Assembly (NCBI GenBank): GCA_002327225.1
Contig: DCUN01000098.1
Coordinates: forward strand, 46,323-58,064
DNA length: 11,742 bases
Direction of reading: 5' to 3'
From: Desulfobulbaceae bacterium UBA2213
Lineage (GTDB): Bacteria; Desulfobacterota; Desulfobulbia; Desulfobulbales; Desulfocapsaceae
Part shown: positions 5,865 through 11,742 of the stretch, in pieces
How the letters are laid out: each line of letters starts with the position of its first letter
Position numbering within the stretch: position 1 is the first letter of the stretch
Position numbers and translations under genes: made by a program
Notes under the pieces: model-generated
Seen by the model: the letters and a program-made list of their open reading frames with translations, nothing else
Told to the model about the DNA's origin: nothing
Databases searched by the model: none

Positions 5865-6953
5865 TTACGCATCTCGTTGCAGCAGTTTCAGGGCATGGTC
5901 GGCCATAAGCGGGAGGAGTCGCAGATCACGCAGCTCCTGATCCTTTAACCGCTCAGTAAGAGAAAACACGGCAGGGATGATAAAGCGGGAGAAAAAAATC
6001 TTACCCCGAGTCCTGCTCAAAAAAGAGAATGCCCCGATGATCTGTAGATTCCGCTGCAGGGAAAGAAAGCTATATTCCCGGTGAAATTGCTGAGTATCCA
6101 CAGGATGCAATGCCATCAGTGAATCAAGATACACCTGGAACAACTCCTCCTGAAACGAGGATGGCAGCGCAGTATAGGGGTCAATAAGCAAAGAGGCCAG
6201 GTCATAGCCCAGGGGGCCCATCCTTCCTCCCTGAAAATCAATGAAACAGACCTGACCATTCTGTACCATGATATTTCTCGATTGGAAATCCCGATGCAGA
6301 AAAAAAGTAACTGGTGCCTTTGAGGCCGCAGTTGCGACCCAGTCAAACTCTTCCTCAATTCCCGGCGTCACAGCCTGACCCAGCAGTTCCTGCCAGAATG
6401 CCCGCAGAAAATAACCGGACTCCCTGCTCAGCATTAGCGAGCGATCATATTTCCTGGTATCCCAGCACCAATCACAATCAAAATCAGTGGCACCGTTAAT
6501 CTGCATACAGGCCAGTTGCTGCACGGCCTGTACATACGAGTGACGAATGGCTTGCAGATCGATCCCCCCCGACGGATTACGACTCTGCTCCACCAGGTCA
6601 TGGAGTTTTACATCACCCAGATCCTCAAATAGCAGTAAGCCATTTTTCTCGTCCCAGCCATATTGGTTCGGAACCCGAACTCCGCACCCATGAAGATGGA
6701 GGCCTATCAGCCTGGCCGATCTGGCCTCTTTCATGTCCTGCTCTGTAGTGCCAGCCGGCAAAACCGCCAGACACACCCTTTCCCCACTCTTGCGCCCGAC
6801 ACGCCAGAATCGCCGACTTGAGCCATCACCGGCCAGGCGTTCGACGACAAGGGATGTCAGAGGGCTGCCTGTCTCCCGCCGGGAAATAAGACCGGAGTCA
6901 TGAAGCAATGAGACAAACTCCAGTACGTTTTCACTTTCATTTTCCTGAGTCAT
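5865..6953 (-). CDS. amgK: AmgK-like phosphotransferase (probable MurNAc/GlcNAc anomeric kinase)
   Basis: The 362-residue protein belongs to the aminoglycoside phosphotransferase/choline kinase superfamily. GDGSSRRFWRV (42-52) matches the GDAS-RR-RR start of the AmgK group. LLLFEDLGDVKLHDL (106-120) forms the hinge. FFLHRDFQSRNIMV (217-230) carries the catalytic Asp and Asn (HRDxxxxN), and CFIDFQGGRMGPLGYDLASL (236-255) carries the metal-binding Asp239. HRDF..RN with IDFQ....GP..YDLASL is closer to AmgK, the kinase that phosphorylates MurNAc and GlcNAc at the anomeric carbon in peptidoglycan recycling, than to antibiotic resistance enzymes. A MurU-like nucleotidyltransferase lies on the same strand at 8658-9542, which fits a recycling pair, although metF lies between them. 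No strong ribosome-binding site precedes ATG 6953. The function is inferred from family and context and is likely but not proven. Confidence 0.
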   Translation of the reverse strand: MTQENESENVLEFVSLLHDSGLISRRETGSPLTSLVVERLAGDGSSRRFWRVGRKSGERVCLAVLPAGTTEQDMKEARSARLIGLHLHGCGVRVPNQYGWDEKNGLLLFEDLGDVKLHDLVEQSRNPSGGIDLQAIRHSYVQAVQQLACMQINGATDFDCDWCWDTRKYDRSLMLSRESGYFLRAFWQELLGQAVTPGIEEEFDWVATAASKAPVTFFLHRDFQSRNIMVQNGQVCFIDFQGGRMGPLGYDLASLLIDPYTALPSSFQEELFQVYLDSLMALHPVDTQQFHREYSFLSLQRNLQIIGAFSFLSRTRGKIFFSRFIIPAVFSLTERLKDQELRDLRLLPLMADHALKLLQRDA

Positions 6954-6960
6954 GCGTACA

Positions 6961-6990
6961 ATAGTACCTAGTGGTCCCTAAGAAGCGCAA
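6961..6990 (-). promoter_or_regulatory. Weak candidate promoter of the amgK-like gene, possibly leaderless
   Basis: Read on the minus strand, TTGCGC (6990-6985) is followed after 18 bp by TACTAT (6966-6961), and the ATG begins 7 bp later at 6953. If used, the mRNA would start almost at the start codon, which would agree with the lack of a Shine-Dalgarno sequence. Both boxes are poor matches. GTAC-AATA-GTAC (6956-6967), a short palindrome, overlaps the -10 box. The region between 6954 and 7037 must also serve the divergent metF gene. Confidence 0.
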
Positions 6991-7037
6991 GGAGAAAAAA
7001 GGCCCTGCACAAATTTTAGAAGCAAAAAACACTTCAA

Positions 7038-8573
7038 GTGATTCCCCCCATGGTTCCCTCTCAATCAACAGATATATTCAGAACATCCCTCTTCAAGGCT
7101 GAAGAGTTCACCATCACCTTTGAGCTGGTTCCAGGCCGTGGGTCAGGTGGAAAAAGGCTGGAAGGAATCCTCAGATTTGCCGAAGAGGCCAAAAAAGATG
7201 GCCGGATTAAAGCCCTCTCCATCACGGACAATCCTGGAGGCCATCCCGCTCTCGCCCCCACTGCCTTGGGGCTTGACATTCAGTCCATGGGCATGGCCTC
7301 CCTGATCCACTTTTCCCTCAAGGACAAGAACCGGAACATGGCCGAGAGTCAGCTCTTCGAATGCCATCGGCACGGTCTTCTCAACCTGCTGGTACTTGGT
7401 GGCGATTTCCCTCGTTACGGTTTTAACGGCCAGGCCATGCCGGTCTTTGACCTGGACTCTCCCCAGCTCCTGACCCTCATCCATCGCTTACAACAGACCC
7501 TTCCCCTGGAAAAGGAGGCCCCGGGAGGCATTATGCCCCTGCCACCCATGGATTTCCTGGCCGGATGCGTGGTCTCGCCCTTTAAGACTACCGAGGCTGA
7601 ACAGCTGTTCCAATACGCCAAGCTGCTGACCAAGATCTCGGCCGGCGCCCATTTTGTCATCAGCCAGCTTGGCTTTGACATGAACAAGTACCAGGAATTA
7701 TTATCTTTCTGCAACAAGTACGCAATTACCGTCCCTCTCATTGCCAGCGTCTTTATTCCCAGTATCAAGGTTGCCGAGATCATGTGCCGTGGTCAGGTTC
7801 CTGGCGTTATCTTTCCAGAATCTCTTATGCGGCTCATGCAAAAAGAATCAACAAATCAAGACAAAGGGGAAGAGGCACGGTTGCTGCGGGGGGCCAGAAT
7901 GGTATCTCTCCTCAAGCATATGGGCTACTCCGGGGTTCATCTTGGCGGCAACAATCTTGAGTTCAGCAAGATTGCCTTTCTCCTCGATCAGACAGAACAG
8001 TTCACTGAGACAGCCAACCTGCAGGAGATGCGTCAGGAGGTCGATTTCCCGAGCCCATCCACCTGGTATCTTTTTTCCGAGTCAAGACAGCAAACAAACA
8101 CTGTTCAGGCACCATCAGCGCGCTTTCGTGTCAACCGACATATCCACGACTCCGTATTCAAGCAGGGGGGATTCATTTTTCCCCTGGCCAGGGCAGTCAG
8201 TCTCCGCGCCGACCAGAGCAGGAAGGCCCGCAGCTTGTACACCTTTTGTGAACAGCTGATCAAGACCCTTCTTTTTCGCTGTCGCATGTGCGGGGACTGC
8301 ACCCTGGACCAATCCAGCTATCTCTGTCCGCAATCCGGCTGCCCCAAAAAAATGATCAACGGTCCCTGCGGCGGCTCCCTGCACGGTTTCTGTGAGGTCT
8401 ACCCCAAAGAAAGACCTTGTTTCTGGGTCAAGGTTTACCACAGCAACCCACCCAGTCACACCGGAGAGCTGCCCCATTGTCGGCTTCTCCCTCCTAAAGA
8501 CTGGTCACTTGAGGGAAGTTCTTCCTGGCTCAACTATTTTTCCGGACGCGACCACAATAAACTGGTCAAATAG
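7038..8573 (+). CDS. metF: Methylenetetrahydrofolate reductase fused to the Cys-rich MTHFR_C domain (MetF-MetV type)
   Basis: The 511-residue product joins two parts. Residues about 20-320 are a MetF TIM barrel: TFELVPGRG (27-35) carries the Glu of the active site, followed by SITDNPGG, LVLGGD, the ISQLGFD motif (208-214) and a final HLGGNNLEFSK. Residues about 412-465 hold the MTHFR_C domain with eight Cys (415, 418, 421, 430, 435, 444, 452, 461) in RCRMCGDC, LCPQSGCPKKMINGPCGG and FCEVYPKERPCFW. MetF reduces methylene-THF to methyl-THF. In acetogens and sulfate reducers the MTHFR_C part (MetV) is a zinc protein needed by the MetF subunit. Here both are on one chain, which fits a Wood-Ljungdahl-type C1 pathway as well as methionine synthesis. 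GTG at 7038 or ATG at 7050 could be the start; both have weak ribosome-binding sites, and an in-frame TAG at 7017 blocks longer forms. Confidence 0.
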   Translation: MIPPMVPSQSTDIFRTSLFKAEEFTITFELVPGRGSGGKRLEGILRFAEEAKKDGRIKALSITDNPGGHPALAPTALGLDIQSMGMASLIHFSLKDKNRNMAESQLFECHRHGLLNLLVLGGDFPRYGFNGQAMPVFDLDSPQLLTLIHRLQQTLPLEKEAPGGIMPLPPMDFLAGCVVSPFKTTEAEQLFQYAKLLTKISAGAHFVISQLGFDMNKYQELLSFCNKYAITVPLIASVFIPSIKVAEIMCRGQVPGVIFPESLMRLMQKESTNQDKGEEARLLRGARMVSLLKHMGYSGVHLGGNNLEFSKIAFLLDQTEQFTETANLQEMRQEVDFPSPSTWYLFSESRQQTNTVQAPSARFRVNRHIHDSVFKQGGFIFPLARAVSLRADQSRKARSLYTFCEQLIKTLLFRCRMCGDCTLDQSSYLCPQSGCPKKMINGPCGGSLHGFCEVYPKERPCFWVKVYHSNPPSHTGELPHCRLLPPKDWSLEGSSSWLNYFSGRDHNKLVK

Positions 8574-8657
8574 CACGAAACGTCTCACCTCTAGTGTGAA
8601 TCAGCAGAGGCCATACGACACACCATCAAAGGGAAGAAAACGCCCCCACTCTTTTTA

Positions 8658-9542
8658 TTATTGAACTACCAATTGATCCACGACCCTGCAGCCCTCTTCA
8701 ATCATGGCTCCATCCCAGACTACCGACCGCTGCAGACACGTGTTCTTGCCAATGACAGCATTGCCCACGCATACCCAGTCGCGCAACACAAGCTCGCTCG
8801 ATCGCTTCACCCTGTGATCAAGCAGAAAAGAACCCGTAGCAGGCAGTGAAAGTTCAGGCCAGACTGGAATTTCCCCGGTCAACAAACCGGCATGGAGCTC
8901 GAGATAGTCTTCCACCGTTCCCATATCCGTCCAGAAACAGTTATCCACACGAGTGACACTGATCATCTGCCCCTGCTTGAGGATTTGTCGGTACAAGTCA
9001 ATAATTGAATACTCTTCATTCTCAGGAATCCCTGCCAGCACTTCAGGATCGAGGACATGCAGCCCGGTAAAGGCCAGCAGGTCTCCTTTTGCCCTGTCAT
9101 CAAAGCTGAAAACCCGCTCACCCTGAACTGCCACACTATTAAAACGAGGGAAATCATGCATGGCCATGGTCACTGATGCCCCCTTGAGCTTATGGTCCTG
9201 ATAAAGATTCTGGTAATCAATGGTATGATAGATATCGCCATTGGTCACCAGAACAGGTTCATCTCTGAACTGATCAAGGGCCAGGCGCAAGCCACCTCCC
9301 GTCCCGAGTACAGAGCTTTCCTCCTGCACTATTACGCCGGGAATACCTTGAAGGGCGTGAACTATCTGCTCGCGAAGATAATGGCAGTTGACAACGATAT
9401 GGTCACAACCGGCCTTCTGCAGACGTTGAATCGTGAGCAACAGCAAGGGTTGATTCAGGACGGGAAAGAGGGGTTTAGGGCGGACAAGGGTATAAGGCAA
9501 GAGTCGGGTTCCGAATCCCGCTGCCAGAATCATAGCCTGCAT
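8658..9542 (-). CDS. Sugar-1-phosphate nucleotidyltransferase, MurU-like with a short left-handed helix tail
   Basis: This 294-residue NTP_transferase protein shows MILAAGFGTRLLPYT (4-18) with the nucleotide-binding loop, RPKPLFPV (21-28), LGTGGGLRLAL (79-89), TNGDIY with metal-binding Asp103, and WTDMGTVEDY (204-213). The last 45 residues contain hexapeptide-like repeats (VCVGNAVIGKNT, RSVVWDGAMIEEG). MurU, which makes UDP-MurNAc from MurNAc-1-phosphate, is shorter (about 220-230 residues) but shares the N-terminal part and the WTD.GT motif. An AmgK-like kinase on the same strand suggests the MurU role. GDP-mannose or another NDP-sugar synthesis cannot be excluded. The start is 41 bp after lpxI, with no clear ribosome-binding site; a second ATG three codons in is also possible. 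It is probably in the lpxA-lpxI transcript and converges with metF. Confidence 0.
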   Translation of the reverse strand: MQAMILAAGFGTRLLPYTLVRPKPLFPVLNQPLLLLTIQRLQKAGCDHIVVNCHYLREQIVHALQGIPGVIVQEESSVLGTGGGLRLALDQFRDEPVLVTNGDIYHTIDYQNLYQDHKLKGASVTMAMHDFPRFNSVAVQGERVFSFDDRAKGDLLAFTGLHVLDPEVLAGIPENEEYSIIDLYRQILKQGQMISVTRVDNCFWTDMGTVEDYLELHAGLLTGEIPVWPELSLPATGSFLLDHRVKRSSELVLRDWVCVGNAVIGKNTCLQRSVVWDGAMIEEGCRVVDQLVVQ

Positions 9543-9583
9543 CAGAAGAAAAATGAGAAAAAAGGAAAGAGGAGAAGAGCCAT

Positions 9584-10426
9584 TTAAAACTCCAGAGTAC
9601 CGTCAGGATTTTCAGTAACCCCGACAACTACAAGACCTGCATTGTCTGCAGCCTTTACCATGTCCTCGCGATCAAATAGCAGTGACTGACCGGCCTCCAC
9701 CGCCAGCACAGCACCCTTGACGCTGGCCAGGGTCTCAATAGTTTTCAAGCCTGTTGCCGGCAGATCAAAGCGAAAGTCCTGGGACGGTTTTTTAACCTTG
9801 ACCACCACTGCCTTTTCTCCGGCCAGTCCACCGCCCCGGAGGATGGCGGCGTCAGTCCCTTCGATGGCCTCCACCGCCAGCACGGAGAGATTTCTAACCA
9901 CTACACACTGCCCTATATCAAGGCATCCAATGGCTCGAGCATTCCGCCAGCCAAATTCAATATCGAGCCGCTGTTCATGACTGGGCTTTTTTTTTGTAAG
10001 CACACCTCCTGGAAACAAGAGGTGGCGCAGATAGAGTGTGGATTCCAGCACCTTGATTTCTTCCCGTTCAAGGGCACTCGCTACTGCCCTGAGGATGGCG
10101 TCATCCTGCCTGGTATCAATCTTATTCCAAAGAGTCAGACCTTTCAAATCTGGAAAGACATCACGAAAGATCTGGGTTTTAGTGATGGCGCCCAGGAAAA
10201 CTGTCTCACCCACCCCTTCTTCATGTAAAAATCTGATAATCTTCCCCAACTGGCCAAGCTTCACCCAGCAGACCACATCGGCGGCAGCGGCCACCTCCGG
10301 TGCGGTTTCCCCTTTATGAGCCACCACCACCACGATCCGTCCAGCATCTCTGGCAGCCTTGATAAAAAGAAGCGGGAATTGACCACTGCCGGCAATAATC
10401 CCTATTTTTTCAGGATGAATACGCAT
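9584..10426 (-). CDS. lpxI: UDP-2,3-diacylglucosamine pyrophosphatase LpxI
   Basis: LpxI (formerly DUF1009) hydrolyses UDP-2,3-diacylglucosamine to 2,3-diacylglucosamine-1-phosphate (lipid X) at the fourth step of lipid A synthesis. It replaces LpxH in many alpha- and deltaproteobacteria. The 280-residue product has the N-terminal GIIAGSGQFPLLFIKAARDA (9-28), then VKLGQLGKIIRFLHEEGV, RQDDAILRAVA (106-116), AVEAIEGTDAAILRGG and RFDLPATGLKTIETL, whose Asp221 lies where the catalytic Asp of the Caulobacter enzyme is expected. I chose ATG 10426 by family alignment; the frame is open to a TTG at 10468, but those residues have no counterpart. No strong ribosome-binding site is visible. lpxA lies upstream on the same strand, separated by an unusual 273-bp region with three long hairpins. 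Confidence 0.
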   Translation of the reverse strand: MRIHPEKIGIIAGSGQFPLLFIKAARDAGRIVVVVAHKGETAPEVAAAADVVCWVKLGQLGKIIRFLHEEGVGETVFLGAITKTQIFRDVFPDLKGLTLWNKIDTRQDDAILRAVASALEREEIKVLESTLYLRHLLFPGGVLTKKKPSHEQRLDIEFGWRNARAIGCLDIGQCVVVRNLSVLAVEAIEGTDAAILRGGGLAGEKAVVVKVKKPSQDFRFDLPATGLKTIETLASVKGAVLAVEAGQSLLFDREDMVKAADNAGLVVVGVTENPDGTLEF

Positions 10427-10466
10427 GATACATCTAAACCGTTGAAACCCGTACTGAGATCGAAGC

Positions 10467-10484
10467 AAAAAATACTTATTTTTT
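10467..10484. repeat. AT-only palindrome upstream of lpxI
   Basis: AAAAAATA (10467-10474) and TATTTTTT (10477-10484) are perfect 8-bp arms around CT. It lies 40 bp upstream of the lpxI ATG. It may be a bent promoter element or a weak AT-rich hairpin. Low information content makes a chance origin possible. Confidence 0.
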
Positions 10485-10513
10485 TAACAACCTCATATGT
10501 TATCTGCCAGACC

Positions 10514-10559
10514 CCGCTCAAGAAAACAGCCAGAAACAATTGGCTGTTTTCTTGAGCGG
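10514..10559 (-). repeat. Perfect 19-bp hairpin between lpxA and lpxI (hairpin nearest lpxI)
   Basis: CCGCTCAAGAAAACAGCCA (10514-10532) is the exact complement of 10541-10559, with an 8-nt loop. A stem of 19 perfect pairs is far beyond what chance gives here. The bases after the stem on the minus strand (GGTCTGGCAG) contain no U-tract, so it does not look like an intrinsic terminator for lpxA. It could be an attenuator, an RNase III or processing site that separates lpxA and lpxI mRNA, or a dispersed palindrome. Confidence 0.
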
Positions 10560-10574
10560 AATAAGAATCCGTAA

Positions 10575-10610
10575 ATGAAACATGCAAGAGAAAGCCCTTG
10601 CTTGTTTCAT
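10575..10610 (-). repeat. 14-bp hairpin with one mismatch between lpxA and lpxI (middle hairpin)
   Basis: ATGAAACATGCAAG (10575-10588) pairs with CTTGCTTGTTTCAT (10597-10610), with one mismatch and an 8-nt loop (AGAAAGCC). No U-tract follows on the minus strand. Its loop size equals that of the 10514-10559 hairpin. Confidence 0.
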
Positions 10611-10639
10611 AACAGGTTTTAACCCCAATGAACGGGATA

Positions 10640-10701
10640 AGTGCCTTTCGCAGCTCATTTTCTTGTGAAAAAAAAAACAAGAAAATGAGCTGTAAGGCAC
10701 T
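10640..10701 (-). repeat. 23-bp interrupted hairpin starting at the lpxA stop codon, with oligo-U in the loop
   Basis: CAGCTCATTTTCTTG (10651-10665) pairs perfectly with 10678-10692. After a small 3-by-1 internal loop, AGTGCCTT (10640-10647) pairs with AAGGCACT (10694-10701). On the lpxA mRNA strand the apical loop is ten U residues followed by CA. The stem includes the lpxA stop codon (10700-10702). A conventional intrinsic terminator has its U run after the stem; here it is in the loop, and the bases after the stem are TATCCC. Likely roles are 3'-end protection, pausing or attenuation; oligo-U loops could bind Hfq-like proteins. Confidence 0.
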
Positions 10702-11494
10702 AATCTTCAGTGCGCTTGGCGACACCACGTTTGGAACTCTCAAGAAAAAGCACCAGGGATTCAACCTCGGCACAATCAGGTAAGTCTTTACGCACCTGAA
10801 CCAGGGCATCAGCCTGCAACAGGTCAGGAGAACGAAAAAGAATACGAAAGGCCTGATCCAGTTTACCAATGATCTCTTTACTGAAACCATGCCGTCTGAG
10901 ACCAACCTTGTTAATCCCGGATACCCGCATCCGACTCCTCGTTCCGGTAACAATTACATACGGAGCAACATCAAGGTTGATCCCGGACATACCACCGATA
11001 TAGGCGTATGAGCCTATACGACAAAATTGATGAACAGCCACCAGACCACTGATTGAAACATGATCCGCCACATCCACATGACCGGCAAGAGTGGCCACAT
11101 TCGCCATAATGACATGATTGCCGATGTGGCAATCATGACCGATATGGCAATAGGCCATGAGCAGATTACTATTACCAATGACTGTCCTGCCACCACCTTT
11201 CACGGTTCCGCGATGAATAGAGGTATATTCTCGAATATGATTATGATCGCCAATGACTAATTGCGTAGGCTCTCCCGCATAACTGAGATCCTGAGGCGGC
11301 GTGCCAATAGAAGTGAAAGGGCCAATAACGTTCCCCACACCAATGGTAGTCAGACCGGCAATAACGGCATGAGGCTCGATCCTGGTTCCAGCACCGATAC
11401 GTACACCTTCCTCTATAACGGCATAGGCACCCACATGAACTGAAGAATCAATCTCTGCTTTATTAGCAATAACTGCTGTTGGATGTATGAGCAT
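10700..11494 (-). CDS. lpxA: UDP-N-acetylglucosamine acyltransferase LpxA
   Basis: LpxA transfers a 3-hydroxyacyl chain from acyl carrier protein to UDP-GlcNAc, the first step of lipid A synthesis. The 264-residue product matches the E. coli length (262). Residues 1 to about 190 are left-handed beta-helix hexapeptide repeats (HPTAVIANKAEIDSSVHVGA and on). The active site region reads LLMAYCHIGHDCHIGNHVIM, with His120 as the expected catalytic base (E. coli His125) and His117 alongside. AVHQFCRIGSYAYIGGMSGI and DVAPYVIVTG follow, then the helical C-terminal domain with GINKVGLRRHGFS (about 200-264). ATG 11494 fits the family start; upstream AGAGAA is a weak ribosome-binding site. In many bacteria fabZ or lpxD precedes lpxA directly; here about 160-250 bp without a confident gene lie upstream. 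The stop codon lies inside a large hairpin. Confidence 0.
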   Translation of the reverse strand: MLIHPTAVIANKAEIDSSVHVGAYAVIEEGVRIGAGTRIEPHAVIAGLTTIGVGNVIGPFTSIGTPPQDLSYAGEPTQLVIGDHNHIREYTSIHRGTVKGGGRTVIGNSNLLMAYCHIGHDCHIGNHVIMANVATLAGHVDVADHVSISGLVAVHQFCRIGSYAYIGGMSGINLDVAPYVIVTGTRSRMRVSGINKVGLRRHGFSKEIIGKLDQAFRILFRSPDLLQADALVQVRKDLPDCAEVESLVLFLESSKRGVAKRTED

Positions 11495-11577
11495 AAATTT
11501 CTCTATTACTTTTTTAAATAATTAATCCGCCCAGGAAAATAACTATTCCAGTTATATATTAGAAACGTCACTGGGCA

Positions 11578-11655
11578 TCATACAATACCGTTTCCAAAAC
11601 CTACTCCAGAACGCCATGACAAAAACGACAGAAGCCTAAGGAGGATTACTGACAT
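11578..11655 (-). CDS. Possible 25-residue hydrophobic ORF upstream of lpxA
   Basis: AGGAG lies 5 nt before ATG at 11655 on the minus strand, and the frame reads MSVILLRLLSFLSWRSGVGF then GNGIV before TGA. It is hydrophobic with two Arg. It begins 19 bp after the hairpin at 11675-11712 and ends 83 bp before lpxA. Good ribosome-binding site spacing is the only real support. The codons could be a leader peptide for lpxA, a small membrane peptide, a fragment of a lost gene, or chance. Confidence 0.
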   Translation of the reverse strand: MSVILLRLLSFLSWRSGVGFGNGIV

Positions 11656-11674
11656 ATTTGCTCCTGATAACACA

Positions 11675-11712
11675 AAGGGCGGTTATTCCCATCTGCGGGA
11701 ATAACCGCCCTT
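11675..11712 (-). terminator. Perfect 16-bp GC-rich hairpin upstream of lpxA, probable terminator of the preceding gene
   Basis: AAGGGCGGTTATTCCC (11675-11690) is the exact complement of 11697-11712, with a 6-nt loop. On the minus strand the stem is followed by TGTGTTATC after the last TT, a weak U-rich stretch, so it could terminate a minus-strand gene located to the right of the window. lpxA would then need its own promoter in 11495-11660. The plus-strand side (ACCCTACCCC) is not U-rich. Confidence 0.
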
Positions 11713-11742
11713 ACCCTACCCCTCAGGACAGCACCTGCTAAT

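Noticed and set aside
5865..6953. Aminoglycoside resistance gene
   Set aside because: The motifs place it closer to AmgK-type sugar kinases, and the context is housekeeping envelope genes rather than a resistance cassette.
10514..10701. CRISPR-like array
   Set aside because: The three palindromes differ in sequence and length and are not regularly spaced direct repeats.
11658..11742. Plus-strand TTG-started frame after AAGGAGG at 11638
   Set aside because: Spacing to the TTG is too long, and the frame runs through both arms of the hairpin.

Overview
The window looks like chromosomal DNA of a Gram-negative, anaerobic-type bacterium, most likely a deltaproteobacterium (Desulfobacterota, possibly the Desulfobulbales). 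This placement is an inference. It rests on lipid A genes that use LpxI, a methylenetetrahydrofolate reductase fused to the Cys-rich MTHFR_C domain typical of organisms with a Wood-Ljungdahl-type C1 pathway, a VWA-OmpA lipoprotein, and a RAYT-type mobile element remnant. No single gene fixes the species.

Layout from left to right. Positions 2-697 (+) hold the C-terminal part of a PLP-dependent class I aminotransferase. A Phd/YefM-RelE type II toxin-antitoxin operon (876-1417, +) follows, with its own promoter. Positions 1418-1830 are gene-poor and hold a REPIN-like palindromic repeat and a 133-bp remnant of a REP-associated tyrosine transposase (RAYT) element. The remnant's right end runs into the 3' end of a small VF530-family gene. 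That gene lies in a minus-strand group, der (GTPase), then a 38-residue lysine-rich microprotein that I add here, then VF530. A long imperfect hairpin occupies the intergenic region between der and a plus-strand VWA-OmpA lipoprotein gene. A plus-strand conserved hypothetical gene with a coiled coil, a hydrophobic segment and a CxxC motif comes next.

The right half mixes cell-envelope genes with one C1 gene. An AmgK-like sugar kinase (minus) and a MurU-like nucleotidyltransferase (minus) flank a plus-strand metF-metV fusion gene. The nucleotidyltransferase lies just downstream of lpxI, and lpxI lies downstream of lpxA. The kinase and nucleotidyltransferase could form the anomeric-kinase/uridylyltransferase branch of peptidoglycan sugar recycling, which makes UDP-MurNAc. 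lpxA and lpxI catalyse early lipid A steps that draw on the same UDP-GlcNAc pool.

The main structure not explained by genes is a set of long intergenic hairpins with 14 to 26 bp stems: one before the OmpA gene, one after it, three in tandem between lpxA and lpxI, and one upstream of lpxA. Most lack a proper U-tract. I found no CRISPR array, tRNA, rRNA or intact transposase gene. No clearly undescribed multi-gene defence or metabolic system is visible. The best candidates for novelty are the microprotein in the der-VF530 group, the transposon-derived end of VF530, and the tandem hairpins in the lpx cluster.
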